Shown: piece by piece, positions 22,801 through 34,769 of the stretch
How positions within the stretch are numbered: the first letter of the stretch is position 1
How the letters are laid out: the number at the start of each line of letters is the position of its first letter
Source of the DNA: Telopea speciosissima
Lineage: Eukaryota; Streptophyta; Magnoliopsida; Proteales; Proteaceae
Direction: 5' to 3'
DNA length: 64,000 bases
NCBI RefSeq assembly: GCF_018873765.1
Contig: NC_057925.1
Span: 57,424,970 to 57,488,969, forward strand
Notes under the pieces: model-generated
Told to the model about the DNA's origin: nothing
What the model saw: only the letters and a program-made list of their open reading frames with translations
Databases searched by the model: none
Program-made: the position numbers and the translations under genes

Positions 22801-25800
22801 CTCTTTTACTAGTTTGGGCGGATTAAACTTTCCCTTAGATCCCTGCCAGCCTGTCTCACATCAATAATTTATAGCATTCTTTTTTATCTAACTTCTTAAC
22901 ATGTATTATGCGCAGTGTGTGAAAGATCACATTACATGAGTCTATTGCAGATTTTATAACCATAACAAAATAAATATTTATATGAAAAAAAAAAAAACTA
23001 TTCTCCACTTCCAAATATCTGCAGTTCAGGTCAACTTACTCACTAGGCCCTTCTCTATGCTCTTAGATGACCAACAAGGTCCAACTTGGAGGCTCCAATA
23101 GTCCAATGTAACAAGCCTGAACCCAAAAGCAACTACTAGTTGGATTTTCTGTGTGAATTAAGGGTAAAATATTCAATCAGGCTTTCTGAAATCCAAGATT
23201 AAAGTGTATAGGTTTTCAAAGGATTTAAATTTAGGACTATAAAATTATGCTGAACTTCATAAATTATGGCCGGGGTTCTAAACAAGAATTGGAGCTAATA
23301 GTTTTTTTAGGATTTATCAGTTGCAAGGACTGATGGATTTGATGAAACAAATAGAAAATAGTAAATCAGTATTATGAAACACAGAAAAGACTATCTTGTG
23401 GGCACGCACTGTCATATAGCGTTCATGAGATTATAGGGAAGCTTGGTCCTATCAGGTAGGGTTTTAATTTTATTTATTACTAATGTCCCTCAATTGGAGA
23501 CATCAAGGGTGTTTCTGGAATCTGGGGCATAATACCATCATCCGGGGTCAGAATTCAATCTTGTCTATTAAGTGCTAGGATTAGTTTTTGATTGTCAATT
23601 TAGTCATTCTCAGTTTGAGTTTTCATTATTTTTATTATTAGAAGATAAGATTGACTTTAGCAACTACTTCCGACACTTCCTTTAGTCAAAGTTCCCCAAA
23701 AACTGATCTTCATGTACAGTGGTTATTACCTCCCAGTATAAACTGCATTAAAATTCTTTTGAGAAGGCAATATTTTTCTAGTTGAGGGGTGAAAAGAACT
23801 TATTTTCTATGCATTTCAAGGCTTTGAAGATGACTTCCTTGTCAAGGTTTTTAGTGTATTTAACTTTTTTTAATTTGGTGTGCTAATACTAAAGTCTGAA
23901 ACCCATAACATCCTTCTATTCCAAGAGCCTGCATCAATCTAAGTACTCATGGCAGTCATCAAAAAATGTCAAGAGGTTGACAATCTAGTGGTTAAGAAAG
24001 ATTCAACTATTTTGGAATTGAATCAGAGCAAGGGGTATTATGATAGACTGTATCCAATCAGAATTTAGCACTTTCTAGGCAACGGCAACATAAGGATGGA
24101 TGACATCATGGGAAGTCCTCATGTTGTATACTATTTTAAGCAGTGCTGCCGATTTGCCTCCTGACAGATCTCCTGAAACATTCTAAGAGATTTATAGCCA
24201 CAAAACCCATAGAACCTATCTCTATCTGCCTATCTACTGGATATCTCTATTTATTTTCTCAGGCATAGTCCATCCTATAATTCACATAACCTTCATCACT
24301 ACCTTCAATAATGCAACCTAAATGGCTAGATCCCTATATAAATCAACCATAGTAATAGATTACTACATTAAATGGTAAGGCTTATCAAATTAGAAGCATG
24401 CATATTGGAAAAGATGCTAGATACTGCAGGCAAACTGTTGTATGTTATAAAAGAGGGGAAATAAAAAATAACACTTGGTCGCCTAGGAACCCCTCCACCG
24501 CCTTGGGTCACCTTGCTGCCTTGACGACTATGACTATTTTTATAAGATAACAGCTGATATTATAGAACTAAGGGGGCAAAAGTGGCCTCCATGGGGAAAG
24601 CAAACATGACACAAAAATGTAAGATCCATCAGGTAGTCCAATACAACATATAAGTCACCAAAAAGAAAAGAAGGAAAAACAAGAAGGAAGCATAGTTATC
24701 AAGGCGTCGCCTTGGCGTCCTGGCGGTTTTCAAGGGTCAAGGCAAGCAGTCGCCTTAGTGGTAAGCCGTTATTTTATTATTTTTTATTTTATTGTATTTC
24801 CTATATTTTTATTGGTTTTGTGTATAAGATTTTCACACACTATATGATACACCGAATCATTTAAAAAACAAAACAAAATAAAAAATATGTAAAATCTTAT
24901 TTCATTTCTTAGATTTTCATAGGCTTGTATACATTATTTTTGTACATTGTGTTACATAGAATCACCTAAAGCAAATAAAATCGAAAGATTCTTGAGAAAG
25001 TGAAACCCTCAACTTCCTGCTCCAGAGATGCCAGCTCTTGCTCAACGACTCCAGCGCCATTTCCTTCGATGATGATGAATATTGACCACGAACCCTACTC
25101 CGGTGACAGACTCCGACCTCGAATCCTTGCTGCGATGTTCTATATTTTTTTTCTTCTTCTTCTTTCGATTTTTTTTTTCTAGTGACTACTATGTTACTCG
25201 ATTCTGTTACCTAATTCCTTTTTTATTTTTTTTTAAATATTCTACTTCTTCTTTTTCCTCTTTCCCTGCGACACTTCTCTAAAGAAGAAAGGAATGTGAG
25301 AATCGAATAAATAATTGAAGGAACTGGATCGTCTTCTTCTTCCCCTTTCCCTGCGACTCTTCTCTGAAGTATTCTTTGTTCCTCTTTCAATTGTCAACTG
25401 TTTGTTGCAAAATTGATTGTGTTGGTTCCCCTTTCCCTGCTACACTTCTCTGAAGACAATCATGATCTCTAGATTTTTCAAAAACAAAGGCATGCGCCCT
25501 TTCAAAATTTCTGAAACCTTCAATGTTCTTGTTTTGTTGCGTTTTTTTCCCCTCCTTTTTCTTCTCATCTTCCTTCTTCTATGTTGGTGGCAGTAGTGGT
25601 GGCTGCTGGTGGTGTGGCCGGTGGCTGTAATTCTTTGGTATGTGATTTTGTTATTCAAATCAAATTGTGCAACTGTTAGTATAAGTCATGTAATTTTATC
25701 ATTTTTTGATTATATGATTATGTAATCTGAGATTATTTGATTTTGTGTTTCACTTATTTTGTAATGTTGTGATTATATGATTATGTAATTCCTAGATTGT

Positions 25801-28800
25801 TGACTTCATTTTAATGTTTTATGGATGGCTTGTTGACTTCATTGTAATGAGTCTAACGACTGCTTTTAATGATTCTTTAATATTTATTTACCATATAAGT
25901 AAAACTATATAATTTTTAATATGCTATTTGTGTTAGCATTTAGGGTGGAAGAAGGAGAAGAGAAGGAAGAGATAGAGAGCAGCCACTGTTTTGGTTTTGT
26001 GTGTTATGTCTCAAAACAAGAGACTAACATGCTTATATTGAAAAGAATATGTAATTACACACAGGCCCTTGGCCTTATACAAATGACATAAAGAATACAC
26101 AAAAGAGGGGTTATGTACATATATACCCCTAATACAACTATTCTTAACACTCCCCCTCAAGCTGGGTGGTATATGTCATACATCTCCAGCTTGTCTAACA
26201 TAAAACTAAAGTGATGAGAGCTAAGTCCTTTGGTAAAGATGTCTGCCACTTGTTCATTTGTCTTCACAAAAAGAGTACAAATAGTCTTAGAGTCTATCTT
26301 CTCCTTGATAAAGTGTCTGTCAACCTCAACATGCTTTGTCCTGTCATGTTGAACTGGGTTGTGAGCAATGCTGATGGCTGCCTTCTTATCGCAATACAGA
26401 CTCGAAGGTTCAGTCGTCTCAAATCCCAATTCTTGAACAAGTTTCTTCAACCCCAAGATTTCACACACACCATGAGCCATGGCTCGAAATTTTGCTTCAG
26501 CACCTGACCTAGCTACCACAAGCTGCTTCGTACTTCTCCAGGTGACTAAATTTCCCCCAACAAAGGTACAGTATCCAAAGGTGGATCTTCTATCAGAAAT
26601 AGACCCGGCCCAATCAGCATCTGTATATACTTCAATTCTCAAGCGACCATTCCTAGAGAAGAGAAGACCTTTTCCGAGGTATGACTTCAAATACCTGAGG
26701 ATCTTGTAAATTGCATCAAGATGTCCCATCTTAGGTGCATGCATAAACTGACTCACCACTCCAACAGCATAGGTGATGCCAGGCCGGGTGAGGGAGAGAT
26801 AGATTAGCTTACCTACTAATCTCTTATACTTTTCAGCATCTACAAGAGGTTCACCACAATCTTCCCCTAGTTTGTGGTTCTGCTCAATAGGGGAGGAGAT
26901 TGGTTTGCATCCTAAGTAGTCTGTCTCTGTAAGTAGATCAAGAACAAACTTCCTTTGACAAACATTGATCCCTTGCTTGGATCTTGAAACTTTAATCCCC
27001 AAAAAATACTTCAATAGACCGAGATCTTTGATCTCAAACTGCCGAGCCCAATAAAGCTTAAGCTTTGAGATTTCAACTTCACTGTTTCCCGTGACCACAA
27101 TGTCATCAACATAAACAATGAGTGACGTAATAGTGTTGCCCTTCCTTTGTATAAACAATGTGTGATCAGCTTGACTTTGAGTATATCCATTCTGTAGGAG
27201 GGCTTGTCTAAACCTTTCAAACCAAGCTTTAGGAGACTGTTTGAGTCCATAGAGAGCCTTCCTAAGTCAACATACTTTCCCATTGTCACCTGGATGCTTG
27301 AACCCAGGAGGAGAGTGCATATATACTTCTTCTTCTAGGTCACCATGTAAGAATGCATTCTTCACATCAAGTTGGTACAATGGCCAATCAAGATTTGCAG
27401 CCATTGAGAGAAGTACACGAATGGAGTTATGCTTGGCCACCGGAGCAAAGGTTTCTTGATAGTCAATGCCATACATCTGTGTATAACCCTTGGCGACAAG
27501 TCTTGCCTTATACCTCTCCACAGTACCATTAGACTTGAACTTGACTGTGAATACCCATCTGCATCCAACAGGGATTCTCCCTTTAGGGAGTTCAACTAGG
27601 TCCCAAGTGTGATTCTTCTCAAGAGCCAACATCTCTGTGTTCATTGCTTCTCTCCATTTTGGATCTGCCATAGCCTCTTCTACATTCTTGGGAATAGAGA
27701 TGGATGAGATAGCCACAGTGAAGGCTTTACCTGTAAGGGAGATAGAATCATAGGAAACAAACTTGGCAATGGGATTAGTACATGCCCGAGTTCCCTTGCG
27801 GTGAGCTATAGGAAGATCTAAGTCTGAGAATGTAGAAGTAGAGGAAGGTATACCTGTCTCGATGGATGGAGGCTCAGGATGAGGAGACGAAGAAGGATTT
27901 TGGCAGGTCTTCTATATAGGAAGCCATGAAGAAGGATTTCTCCTATCCTTCGTATACACCAGTAGCTCCCCTCTGTTCTCTGTTCTCTTGTGCACTAGGA
28001 GGCTCCCCCTCAACAACAGTATCCACAGAATTTCTCTTTCCCTTGTCAATCTGAAAAGTGGAAATAGGGACAAGAGAGAAAAAAGGAAATGAAACAAACT
28101 CGGGAACCTCTTCACCCTCAACACCACCACCAAGAGAGGAACACTCCCCCTGAAGAGGTGACTGAAAATACGGAATGGTTTCAAAGAAATGAACATCTTT
28201 GGAGAGAAGCCACCGACGAGTAGGAGGATGATAGCATTTATACCCTTTGGAGGTGGAGCAATACCCAAGAAAGATGCACTTTAGGGCCTTAGGATCCAAT
28301 TTAGTGCGGGCAGATTTGCTAATATGTACATAGCAAATACAACCAAACACCCTTGGAGGAAGAGAAAAGGAAGAAGACCGTGAAGGTAGGACATCAAGAG
28401 GAACCTTGAAGTTTAGGACACTAGATGGCATGTGATTAATAAGAAAGACAGCAATGAGTAGGGCATCAGACCAAAAAGTTTTTGGAACATGCATGGTAAA
28501 CCAAAGGGATCTAGCCACTTCAAGGAGATGGCGATTTTTTCTTTCAGCCACCCCATTTTGTTGGGGGGTATCAACCCAGGCCACCTGATGAATAATGTCA
28601 TGGTTAGAAAAAAAGTTTTCCAAACCACTATACATATACTCCCCACCTTTGTCAGAGCGGACAATTTGGATCCGAGTGTCAAATTGGGTATACACTAACT
28701 CACAAAAATTTTTAAATGCAACATAGACATCACTCTTATGTTTCAAAAGGTAAACCCAAGTAACCCGAGAAAAGTCATCAATGAAAAAACAAAGTTGCTG

Positions 28801-31800
28801 AAGCCACGCAAAGAGATAACAGGGGAAGGCCCCCAAACATCAGTATGGATAAGGTGAAAGGGTGAAGTAGATCTATTAACATTAGATGGATAAACTGTTT
28901 TACAACTTTTGGCAAATAGAAAAGGTTCACAATAAAAAAACATGAGTGACAGGAAAAAAAATAAATAAATGTTGCAACAGTTTACTCATAACAGAAAAGG
29001 AAGGGTGTCCCAAACGACGATACCAGAGCAAAATATCCTCCTGAGTACGTCCACCTTCTTGCCCCCAAACATAAGACTGAGCTTGCACAACAAGGGAAGC
29101 ACCAGTCTCCAAAACATACAAGCCGTTAGCCTCACGACCACTGCCAATCACCCTCCTCGTCACCAAATCTTGGAAAAGACAATGGGTAGGAAAGAAGGTG
29201 ACAAAGCAGTTCAAAGATTTAGTCAATTGGCTAACTGAAAGGAAGTTAGTGGCAAAGTTGGGAACATGAAAAACAGACTTCAAGGGTAAAAATGGTGCAA
29301 CTTGGATATCTCCCTTACCAGAAATAGAGGAGAAGGAACCATCAGCAATTTTTACCTTATCTTTCCCAGAACAAACAGAATAAGAATTATACAGCTGAGA
29401 CCTACCAGTCATATGATCCATGGCACCTGAGTCAATGACCCAAGGTGTGGTACCGGAGGAGGAAGATGCCTGCAGTGCGGTGAAAGGAGTAGTAGCAGAG
29501 GAACCATCCAGATGGGCCACAATCCAGCGAAATGCAACAATGTCTTCTTTAGACAGAGAGGATGGATCAGATTCAATGACTCCAACATGAGCCTTAGGCC
29601 CCTTCTTCCGCTGCCCTTTCAGTCCCCCAGATGAACCAGCAGAGGGCTTCCTATGGAGATCCCAACAAAAGTCCTTCGTATGCCCAGATTTGCCACAATC
29701 GTCACATAAGAATCGACCCTTTGCAGCCCCCTTATCAGCTCCCTTAGTGGAGTCCTGAGGGGTGGAAGAAACAAGAGCAGAATGCTCAACAGTGGGAGCA
29801 GTCCCCATGGCACCCCTACGGGTCTCCTCACTCTGTAGATATCCACACACCTCCTCCAGTGAGGGAAGACTTGGGCGGCCGAGGATTTGTACCCTAAGAG
29901 GCTCAAAGTCAGAATTGAGGCCTCCAAGGAGAAATAAGACCCTCTCTTTCTCAAACAACCGGTGCATTTTGACCTCCATCATCAGGACACAACTGAAGAT
30001 CTCTATAGTGGTCATACTCCTCCCACAGGCCCACAACAAGACTGTAGTAGTCAGAGATGCTTTTATCACCCTGGCGCAAGCTAACAAATCTGTTGAAGAA
30101 GTTGGTACACTTTTGTAGAGTCCCCAACTCGATCAAAAATACGGGCCACACTGTCCCAAATGTCTGTGGCAGTCTCCTTGCCCATAAATCTTCTTCCAAT
30201 CTCAGGCTTCATGGAGAAAAGAAGCCAGGCCATCACAAGGGAATTCTCAGTGTCCCATTTGGAGTACCCTTGTTCGGTAGGAAGGGGGGCCTTGATGCTA
30301 CCATTGATGTATCCCATCTTCCCCCTGCACCAAAGAATCAATTTCATGGAGCGAGACCAATCCAAATAGTTATGGTTCTCAAGTTTGGCAATAGGAAGTT
30401 GGATATTGGGGCTCTCAAAGTGAGAAGGGAGAGATGGAGCTATTTCCACAAGGGGCAGGGGTGTTTCAACATTTTTCTCACCCATATTGAAGCTTTAATC
30501 GACCACTTAGAATAGGGAAACAGCAGTACTTCAAGCAAACAAATATCTCCCAAAACAGTAGGCACAAAATAGAGCAAACAATAGCCAAAAAAGGCTTAAA
30601 AACACTTGTAGATCTTCAAAAATTGCTCAAATAGCAGCGGAGTAAGGATGAGTAATGTTCCTTACCAAAAAACAATGCAAATAGACCATAAACAATGGTC
30701 AAACAAAGCCCTATTGAAGACCAAGGTGCCAATCTAGACTCAAGCTGGCGGAAATTCTGGGCAGAACAGCCACCACGAGATTCCTTGTGGATGAATGGAT
30801 GCTTGGAAAAAGCTTGAGAGAAGCCAAGGAGATCAAAGAAGATCCCCAAACGAAACTAGAGTACTAAGAAGCACTCCATTTGGATTCCAAACCAAAGAGA
30901 AACAACTTGGAGAAGATAACCTAACCAGACCTTCAAACAGCAGCAGCAACCAGGTGAAAAAAAACCTTCTTCACACTCCAAACTTCCTTCAAACACTTGC
31001 AAACAGCAGGATAAGCTCTGATACCATGTTAGCATTTAGGGTGGAAGAAGGAGAAGAGAAGGAAGAGATAGAGAACACCCACGGTTTTGATTTTGTGTGT
31101 TATGTCTCAAAACAAGAGACTAACATGCTTATATTGAAAAGAATATGTAATTACACACAGGCCCTTGGTCTTATACAAATGACATAAAGAATACACAAAA
31201 GAGGGGTTATGTACATATATACCCCTGATACAACTATTCTTAACAATTTGTGCTAAATAAAATGGTTATATAGAAAAAGGAACACTAGAATGCCTTGTCC
31301 GCCGTGGCGACGCCTTGCGGCTGCCCTATCGCCAAGGCGCTTAGGAAGGCCCTCAAACGCCTTGGTCGCCTTGCCGCCTTGATAACTATGCAAGATTGCA
31401 AAGAAGCATTCAAAAGGAAATAATGCACATACAATCACAAGGTCATAAATATGTGCATAATTGTCAACTGTTTACAGAATAATAAAGAGTACAATAAACC
31501 AAACCTTACAATGAAATTCTTTGTTTACATAAGCTAGAAAACTTACCAGTCAGGAACTCCATGATTTGATTATAAACCTCTGAGAGATTGGATTTGTTAT
31601 TTTCTAGTCTTGCCTGCATCTTCTCAGCGACATTGTGAAGTTGTTTCCCTCGCACATCATTACTAGCAGAAAAAATCCTCTTCACATATTCAAGTTCCTT
31701 GGAAAGAGTCTCATCTTTCCATTCCCTTGCACAGGTCTTGAAAACTTCTTTCACAAAGCCAAACATCTCAGAAGGGTGATTGCAAGCAAGACAGTGGAAC

Positions 31801-34619
31801 TGCATCTCAGTTGTTCCTTGAGCCCCAGTGACACTATGCCCGTTTCTGATATAAGATTCCCGTAAGCCACAACTCGTATGGCACCAATGAAGACAGAAAT
31901 CACACCCAACCCAACTACAGGTATTGGATGCCATATCAAACTTCGAACAAACAAGGCACATACAAGCACTGCAGAAGCCACTTTTCTGAGCACAAACTTT
32001 GCAATCGCATTCATCCACTGGAAGGGGACTCCCGCAAGCAAGATTTCTGCACTTCAAGTTCAGAAAGATCTCAGCTAAATCAGGAGGAGAAGAATCCTTG
32101 GCTCGGTAGAGAAAATCTTGAAGACCAGTTTTAAAAGCCACCAAGATCTCCAACTGAGCTCGATTACACTTTGATAGCGTCTCTAGTGTAAGGTCAGATC
32201 TACTCTGCAATGCTTCCTGAAATGCACGTAACTGCCCATGTTTATCTTCATTCACTATCATCTCACGGACACTCTCCTTTAAACATGCTATGGACTGTTC
32301 AGTCATTTCATGAATTCTCTTGGCCATTACTTGTACTGGCTCTAAAATTATCATGGCAATAATCCTCTCTACAAAACCAGTTCCACCTACAACAGGCTGT
32401 TCTATCTCCTTCTGACTACTACTGCGAAATAAACTACCACCTCTTTTCTCTCTCATTACCCATTTCTTATCCTCACTATACTCTGGTCTAACTTCAAGAG
32501 AGACAACACCATGTGCATGGGATTTGATTTCATCTTGGTTCCTTGACAGTACACCTGTAAGCTGTCTTGGCCGACTTGACTGCCAATCCAAGGCAACAGG
32601 TACTCCAGAGGTTCCCTCAGAATTCCTATTATGATCTTGAACTTGTGCAGTGTGATGATTTAAAATGCCTTGAGATGACTGAGATGCATTGCCATTTTGT
32701 AAAATCCTTGGATACAGGGGAACTTCCTTGCGCTTAGGGTCATTTGACGATTGCACCTGCCAGGAACCATGAGAAATTTGATCAACTCCCTTAAATATAG
32801 GATGACTGCCAACTGATTGTTCATAGTTGTCAAATGAATTCTGTGTGAGAGAACAGCTGGGGTTATGAACGAATGGCTGGGAACCTGAAAAGGAAATTGA
32901 TGCAGTAAATCCATCAGAGCCCGTCCAAAATGTGGAAGGTACAGACTGAACACTCCTTATACGACTGGGGGAACCAGGAGCTGGCTTTGGATCAAGGGAA
33001 TGCAGTTCTAATGATACATTTGGCAAGCCCAGAGAAAGGTCAAGTGGCTCCATTTTAAGCATCCCATCTTTTTGCTTATAAACACCAGAATTGTTTGTCT
33101 TCTCTTGTCTTGTTGCAGCAAGACTAGAGAACAACTCAAAACCCCTACAACTTGGCCCTCCCGTAGCAGCTTCTCTTCTGACTACTACATCTTCTTCCTT
33201 CCATAGGCCATCTTCCATGGAATTAGCTTCATTATATGAAGAAACGGCAAGACTTTTTCCCTTATCCTTGGAATTTTGAGTGGACTTTTCTGTTATGAGG
33301 TTCAAAGTCACCTTAGGTGTTCCATTTGCTTTTGCAACTTCCTTATTCGAATTGAGCAAATCGATGTCCTTCACATCAGCTTCCAAATCAATACCTTTGC
33401 CCTCATTCCGCTCCTCCTCCAAAGGCAATGGTTTCTCAGCATCCTCGTCCTTGGTTGCTTCGTATCTATCGTGGTCTTCTGGTGTACGGACACAAGGGCC
33501 TACAGACTCACAATCTTCTCTTGCATTTTCTCCTTCTCTACCTACATTATCTGCCACTGTTGCTTCTTTGCTTGTACTCAATTCATTATCAGAGTTCCCT
33601 AGACGTTCTGGAACCTTATCAATCTCCTTCACCACCTCTGTCACAGGCTCTCGTGTCCCATCCTCCCGGATTCCATCACAATTATCTTTACCGTTGAGCT
33701 CTATCTTCTCTTCAGCTGAAGATTCCCCTCCTTTCTCCAAATCCATCTCTGACTTGATGGCATGCACACTCTCCAATTCCTTGCAATTCTCAGTGCACAC
33801 TCCTGGAGCTTCAGCATTTTGGTTGGGTTCAGATTCAGGTTTAGGTTCAGCTTCAACTTCAGGTTCTTCATGTTCAGGCTTGGGTTTGTGTTTAGGTTTG
33901 GCTTCCCCTTCAGGTGCAGGTGTAGCTTCGTCTTCGGGTTGCAGTTCCCCTTCTTCCATCTCACTGCTGCTTCCACTCTCTTTGTGCACTTCTTCGTTCT
34001 TCTTCACCTTAGTACTCTTAGACTGCTCCCCACCAGAATCCTTCGAACAAGGAGACGACTTCAGAACATCTCTCGAACCCTGCGGCGATCTTACATTTCC
34101 TCTTTCCTCAGAAACAACTCTTCTTCCCCTCCCAGTGTCGACATTAAACCTAGCATCTTCGTCAACATCCTTGCTTCCCCCGAACCTCCGCCACGATGAA
34201 ACACTCTCTTCTCGCCGCGAACGGTCCCTCTCTGACCTAAACCCCTTGGGGAACTCCCGCCTAGAGCCACAAAAGCTCTCCGACCGATGAATCCTGTCAC
34301 CACTATAGGAAGTCCGAGGTGAAGAAAGTGAAATACCCCTATCACCGCAATCCCGATAACGATCAAAGCTCTTCCTCCTCTCAAAACCATCAGAATCATG
34401 ATCAAAACGCTTCCTCAACGATCTGGAAACCTCACGATCATCTTCTATTGATCGATCGTAACCAGACGACGAAGATAAACCTTTCCGCCCGTTTTCAGCT
34501 TTCGAATAAAATCGCCGATGCGAACGATCTGGTTCTTGATCCCTTCTACCCCAATCTTTCAAAACCCCTCTATCCCCAATCGAATCGAGATCGTCATCAT
34601 AAGATCTCAACCTTTTCAT
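16301..34619 (-). CDS. OBE4: OBERON4/TITANIA1-like PHD-finger protein, join of 31547-34619 and 16301-16869 (minus)
   Basis: Nuclear PHD-finger protein; in Arabidopsis OBE3/OBE4 act with OBE1/OBE2 in embryonic and shoot/root meristem establishment. Exon 1 (34619 to 31547, 3,073 nt) ends CTGACTG before GTAAGT. Exon 2 (16869 to 16301, 569 nt) starts after TTGCAG. Together they make 1,214 codons with matched phase, a protein of 1,213 aa, close to the OBE4 size and far longer than OBE1/2. The N-terminus [10 protein letters not shown] is followed by a charged Arg/Ser-rich region and a Pro/Glu/Lys repeat at about 220-265. The Cys/His-rich PHD-like zinc finger is at about 856-945 (starts CRNLACG, includes [30 protein letters not shown]), then the OBERON helical region. 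The C-terminal coiled coil in exon 2 begins around [21 protein letters not shown]. The ATG at 34619 fits the family start, so an in-frame upstream ATG at 34700 is not used. Confidence 0.9.
17149..17315 (-). mobile_element. Au-type SINE
   Basis: Minus strand reads GAGCCTTGGTGCAAC (tRNA-like head with box A), GGTCACAGGTTCGAGTC (box B), AAACAGCCTCT, GGGTAAGGCTGC, CTTCCCC, GGGAGCCTAATGCACTGGG. This order is that of the plant Au SINE family. It is flanked by an 18-bp target duplication CTTCCC(A/T)AGGGCTTATAA at 17131-17148 and 17316-17333 with one mismatch. Transcription would be by Pol III from the internal boxes. Confidence 0.9.
17727..19632. mobile_element. TIR element of the AAGGCGCCTAGGCG family, interrupted by a LINE
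   Basis: Left end AGTTGTCAAGGTGTCACC with GCGACACCTAGGTGTCC; right end inverted (GCGTCGCCTAGATGCCGTGACAGCT). The ends are rich in CCTAGGCG words, like 22440-22520 and 24688-31392. The LINE at 18579-19370 is inserted inside. No transposase seen. Superfamily not assigned. Confidence 0.55.
18579..19370 (+). mobile_element. 5'-truncated LINE 3' end with (TTG)n tail
   Basis: Plus-strand pieces [52 protein letters not shown] and KRARGRPK match the C-terminal part after the reverse transcriptase in plant L1-type LINEs, with several stops. The element ends in GTTGTTGTTGTTGTTG, a typical tail of this group. The 11-bp direct repeat TGTGTAGCTTA (18568-18578 and 19371-19381) is the likely target duplication. 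Confidence 0.8.
19762..20135 (-). repeat. 3' LTR of the non-autonomous element
   Basis: Left (3' in element sense) LTR, about 374 bp, matching 21884-22338 with several indels. The right-hand limit (TGCATCA then AATTCCCCC) is clear; the left-hand limit is approximate. Confidence 0.7.
21884..22338 (-). repeat. 5' LTR of the non-autonomous element
   Basis: Right LTR, about 455 bp, starting TGG three bases after the primer-site complement and ending CATCA. It contains an additional GA/G-rich stretch and an insertion near 22120 relative to the other LTR. Confidence 0.75.
22440..22520. repeat. Fragment of the CCTAGGCG TIR-element family
   Basis: GTGCCTAGACAACGCCTAGG, CGCCTTGTCAACTACTGC and GCTGTGACACCTATG resemble the right end of 17727-19632. 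Isolated end fragment; a further small piece (CGCCTAGGAACCCC...CTTGACGACTATG) lies at 24480-24540. Confidence 0.45.
22525..24475. other. Intronic stretch without recognised features
   Basis: AT-rich, stop-rich sequence in the OBERON-like intron. I see no gene, terminal repeats or tRNA-like heads here. Confidence 0.4.
25931..26149 (-). repeat. copia 3' LTR
   Basis: 219 bp. Left on the plus strand, 3' in element sense. Followed by the polypurine tract complement CTCCCCCTCAA. Confidence 0.95.
26157..30485 (-). pseudogene. copia gag-pol polyprotein, broken by frameshifts and a stop
   Basis: Reading leftward: gag from 30485 ([11 protein letters not shown] start); a CCHC knuckle [14 protein letters not shown] near 29690; a protease site WVIDSGA near 29430; GAG-pre-integrase WYRRLGHPS near 29010; integrase with [15 protein letters not shown] and [12 protein letters not shown] (28836-27943); reverse transcriptase from about 27716 with [12 protein letters not shown] and YVDD; RNase H with TDADWAGS, to 26157. 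Frame changes occur in gag (about 30085 and 29975), between gag-pre-integrase and integrase (about 28940 and 28815), and between integrase and reverse transcriptase. One TGA at 27267-27269 replaces the Arg codon of the family's VCRL motif. It cannot make a full polyprotein. Confidence 0.93.
31015..31026 (-). promoter_or_regulatory. copia primer binding site (tRNA-Met type)
   Basis: Minus strand TGGTATCAGAGC, complementary to the 3' end of initiator tRNA-Met, immediately inside the 5' LTR. Confidence 0.92.
31027..31245 (-). repeat. copia 5' LTR
   Basis: 219 bp. Preceded on the plus strand by the primer-site complement. It would carry the element promoter, directed leftward, antisense to nothing and sense with the host gene (both minus). 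Confidence 0.95.
31547..34619 (-). CDS. OBE4: OBERON4-like, exon 1
   Basis: Coding part of the first exon, 1,024 codons plus one base. It holds the disordered charged N-terminus, the PHD-like finger and the helical region after it. The donor GTAAGT at 31546-31541 is strong. An open frame without splicing would add about 13 residues and stop at 31506. Confidence 0.9.
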
Positions 34620-34732
34620 ACTTAATTTACAGAATATTTGAACAAAATAAAAAAGTTGAAAAGTAAGAGAATTAAACGGGAAACTAGATACCAGCTTCAA
34701 AAGTCTAGTTTCCCGAAGCCATAAGATTCCAG

Positions 34733-34769
34733 AACCCTAACTCTTCATAGTAAGCAATCAAAACCCTAA
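34733..34769. promoter_or_regulatory. Two telo-box motifs upstream of the OBERON4-like start
   Basis: AACCCTAA at 34733-34740 and 34762-34769, about 115-150 bp upstream of the ATG. Telo-boxes are common near transcription starts of plant genes active in dividing cells, consistent with a meristem gene. Function here is inferred from position only. Confidence 0.55.

Larger units (their letters stand above)
25931..31245 (-). mobile_element. Full-length Ty1-copia LTR retrotransposon, 5,315 bp
   Basis: LTRs at 25931-26149 and 31027-31245 (219 bp each) start TGTTAG and end AACA. A perfect 5-bp target duplication ATTTG sits at 25926-25930 and 31246-31250. The primer site (complement GCTCTGATACCA, 31015-31026) touches the 5' LTR and the polypurine tract (26150-26160, minus AGGGGGAG) touches the 3' LTR. 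Counting by eye gives 6 differences between the LTRs, about 97.3% identity, a recent insertion. Domain order gag, protease, integrase, reverse transcriptase, RNase H is the copia order. Confidence 0.97.
24688..31392. mobile_element. TIR element (about 1.39 kb without insert) split by the copia element
   Basis: Left end CATAGTTATCAAGGCGTCGCC and right end GGCGACCAAGG / CCTTGATAACTATG are inverted repeats, with AAGGCG words repeated at both ends. The right end (31290-31392) lies just beyond the copia element's target duplication, and the left end starts 1.2 kb before it. The copia element therefore jumped into an existing TIR element. No open gene remains inside. Superfamily not assigned. Confidence 0.7.
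16870..31546 (-). other. 14,677-bp intron of the OBERON4-like gene
   Basis: GT donor at 31546-31545 (minus, GTAAGT) and AG acceptor at 16871-16870. Transposable elements fill much of it: Au SINE, TIR elements, LINE, a non-autonomous LTR element and a copia element. Correct expression would need removal of the whole span. Copia and LTR-element ends inside the intron could supply cryptic polyadenylation signals. Confidence 0.85.

Noticed and set aside
33280..34290. 336-codon plus-strand open frame, Ser-rich
   Set aside because: It is antisense to the OBERON4-like exon; openness follows from the codon bias of the repetitive, charged coding strand.
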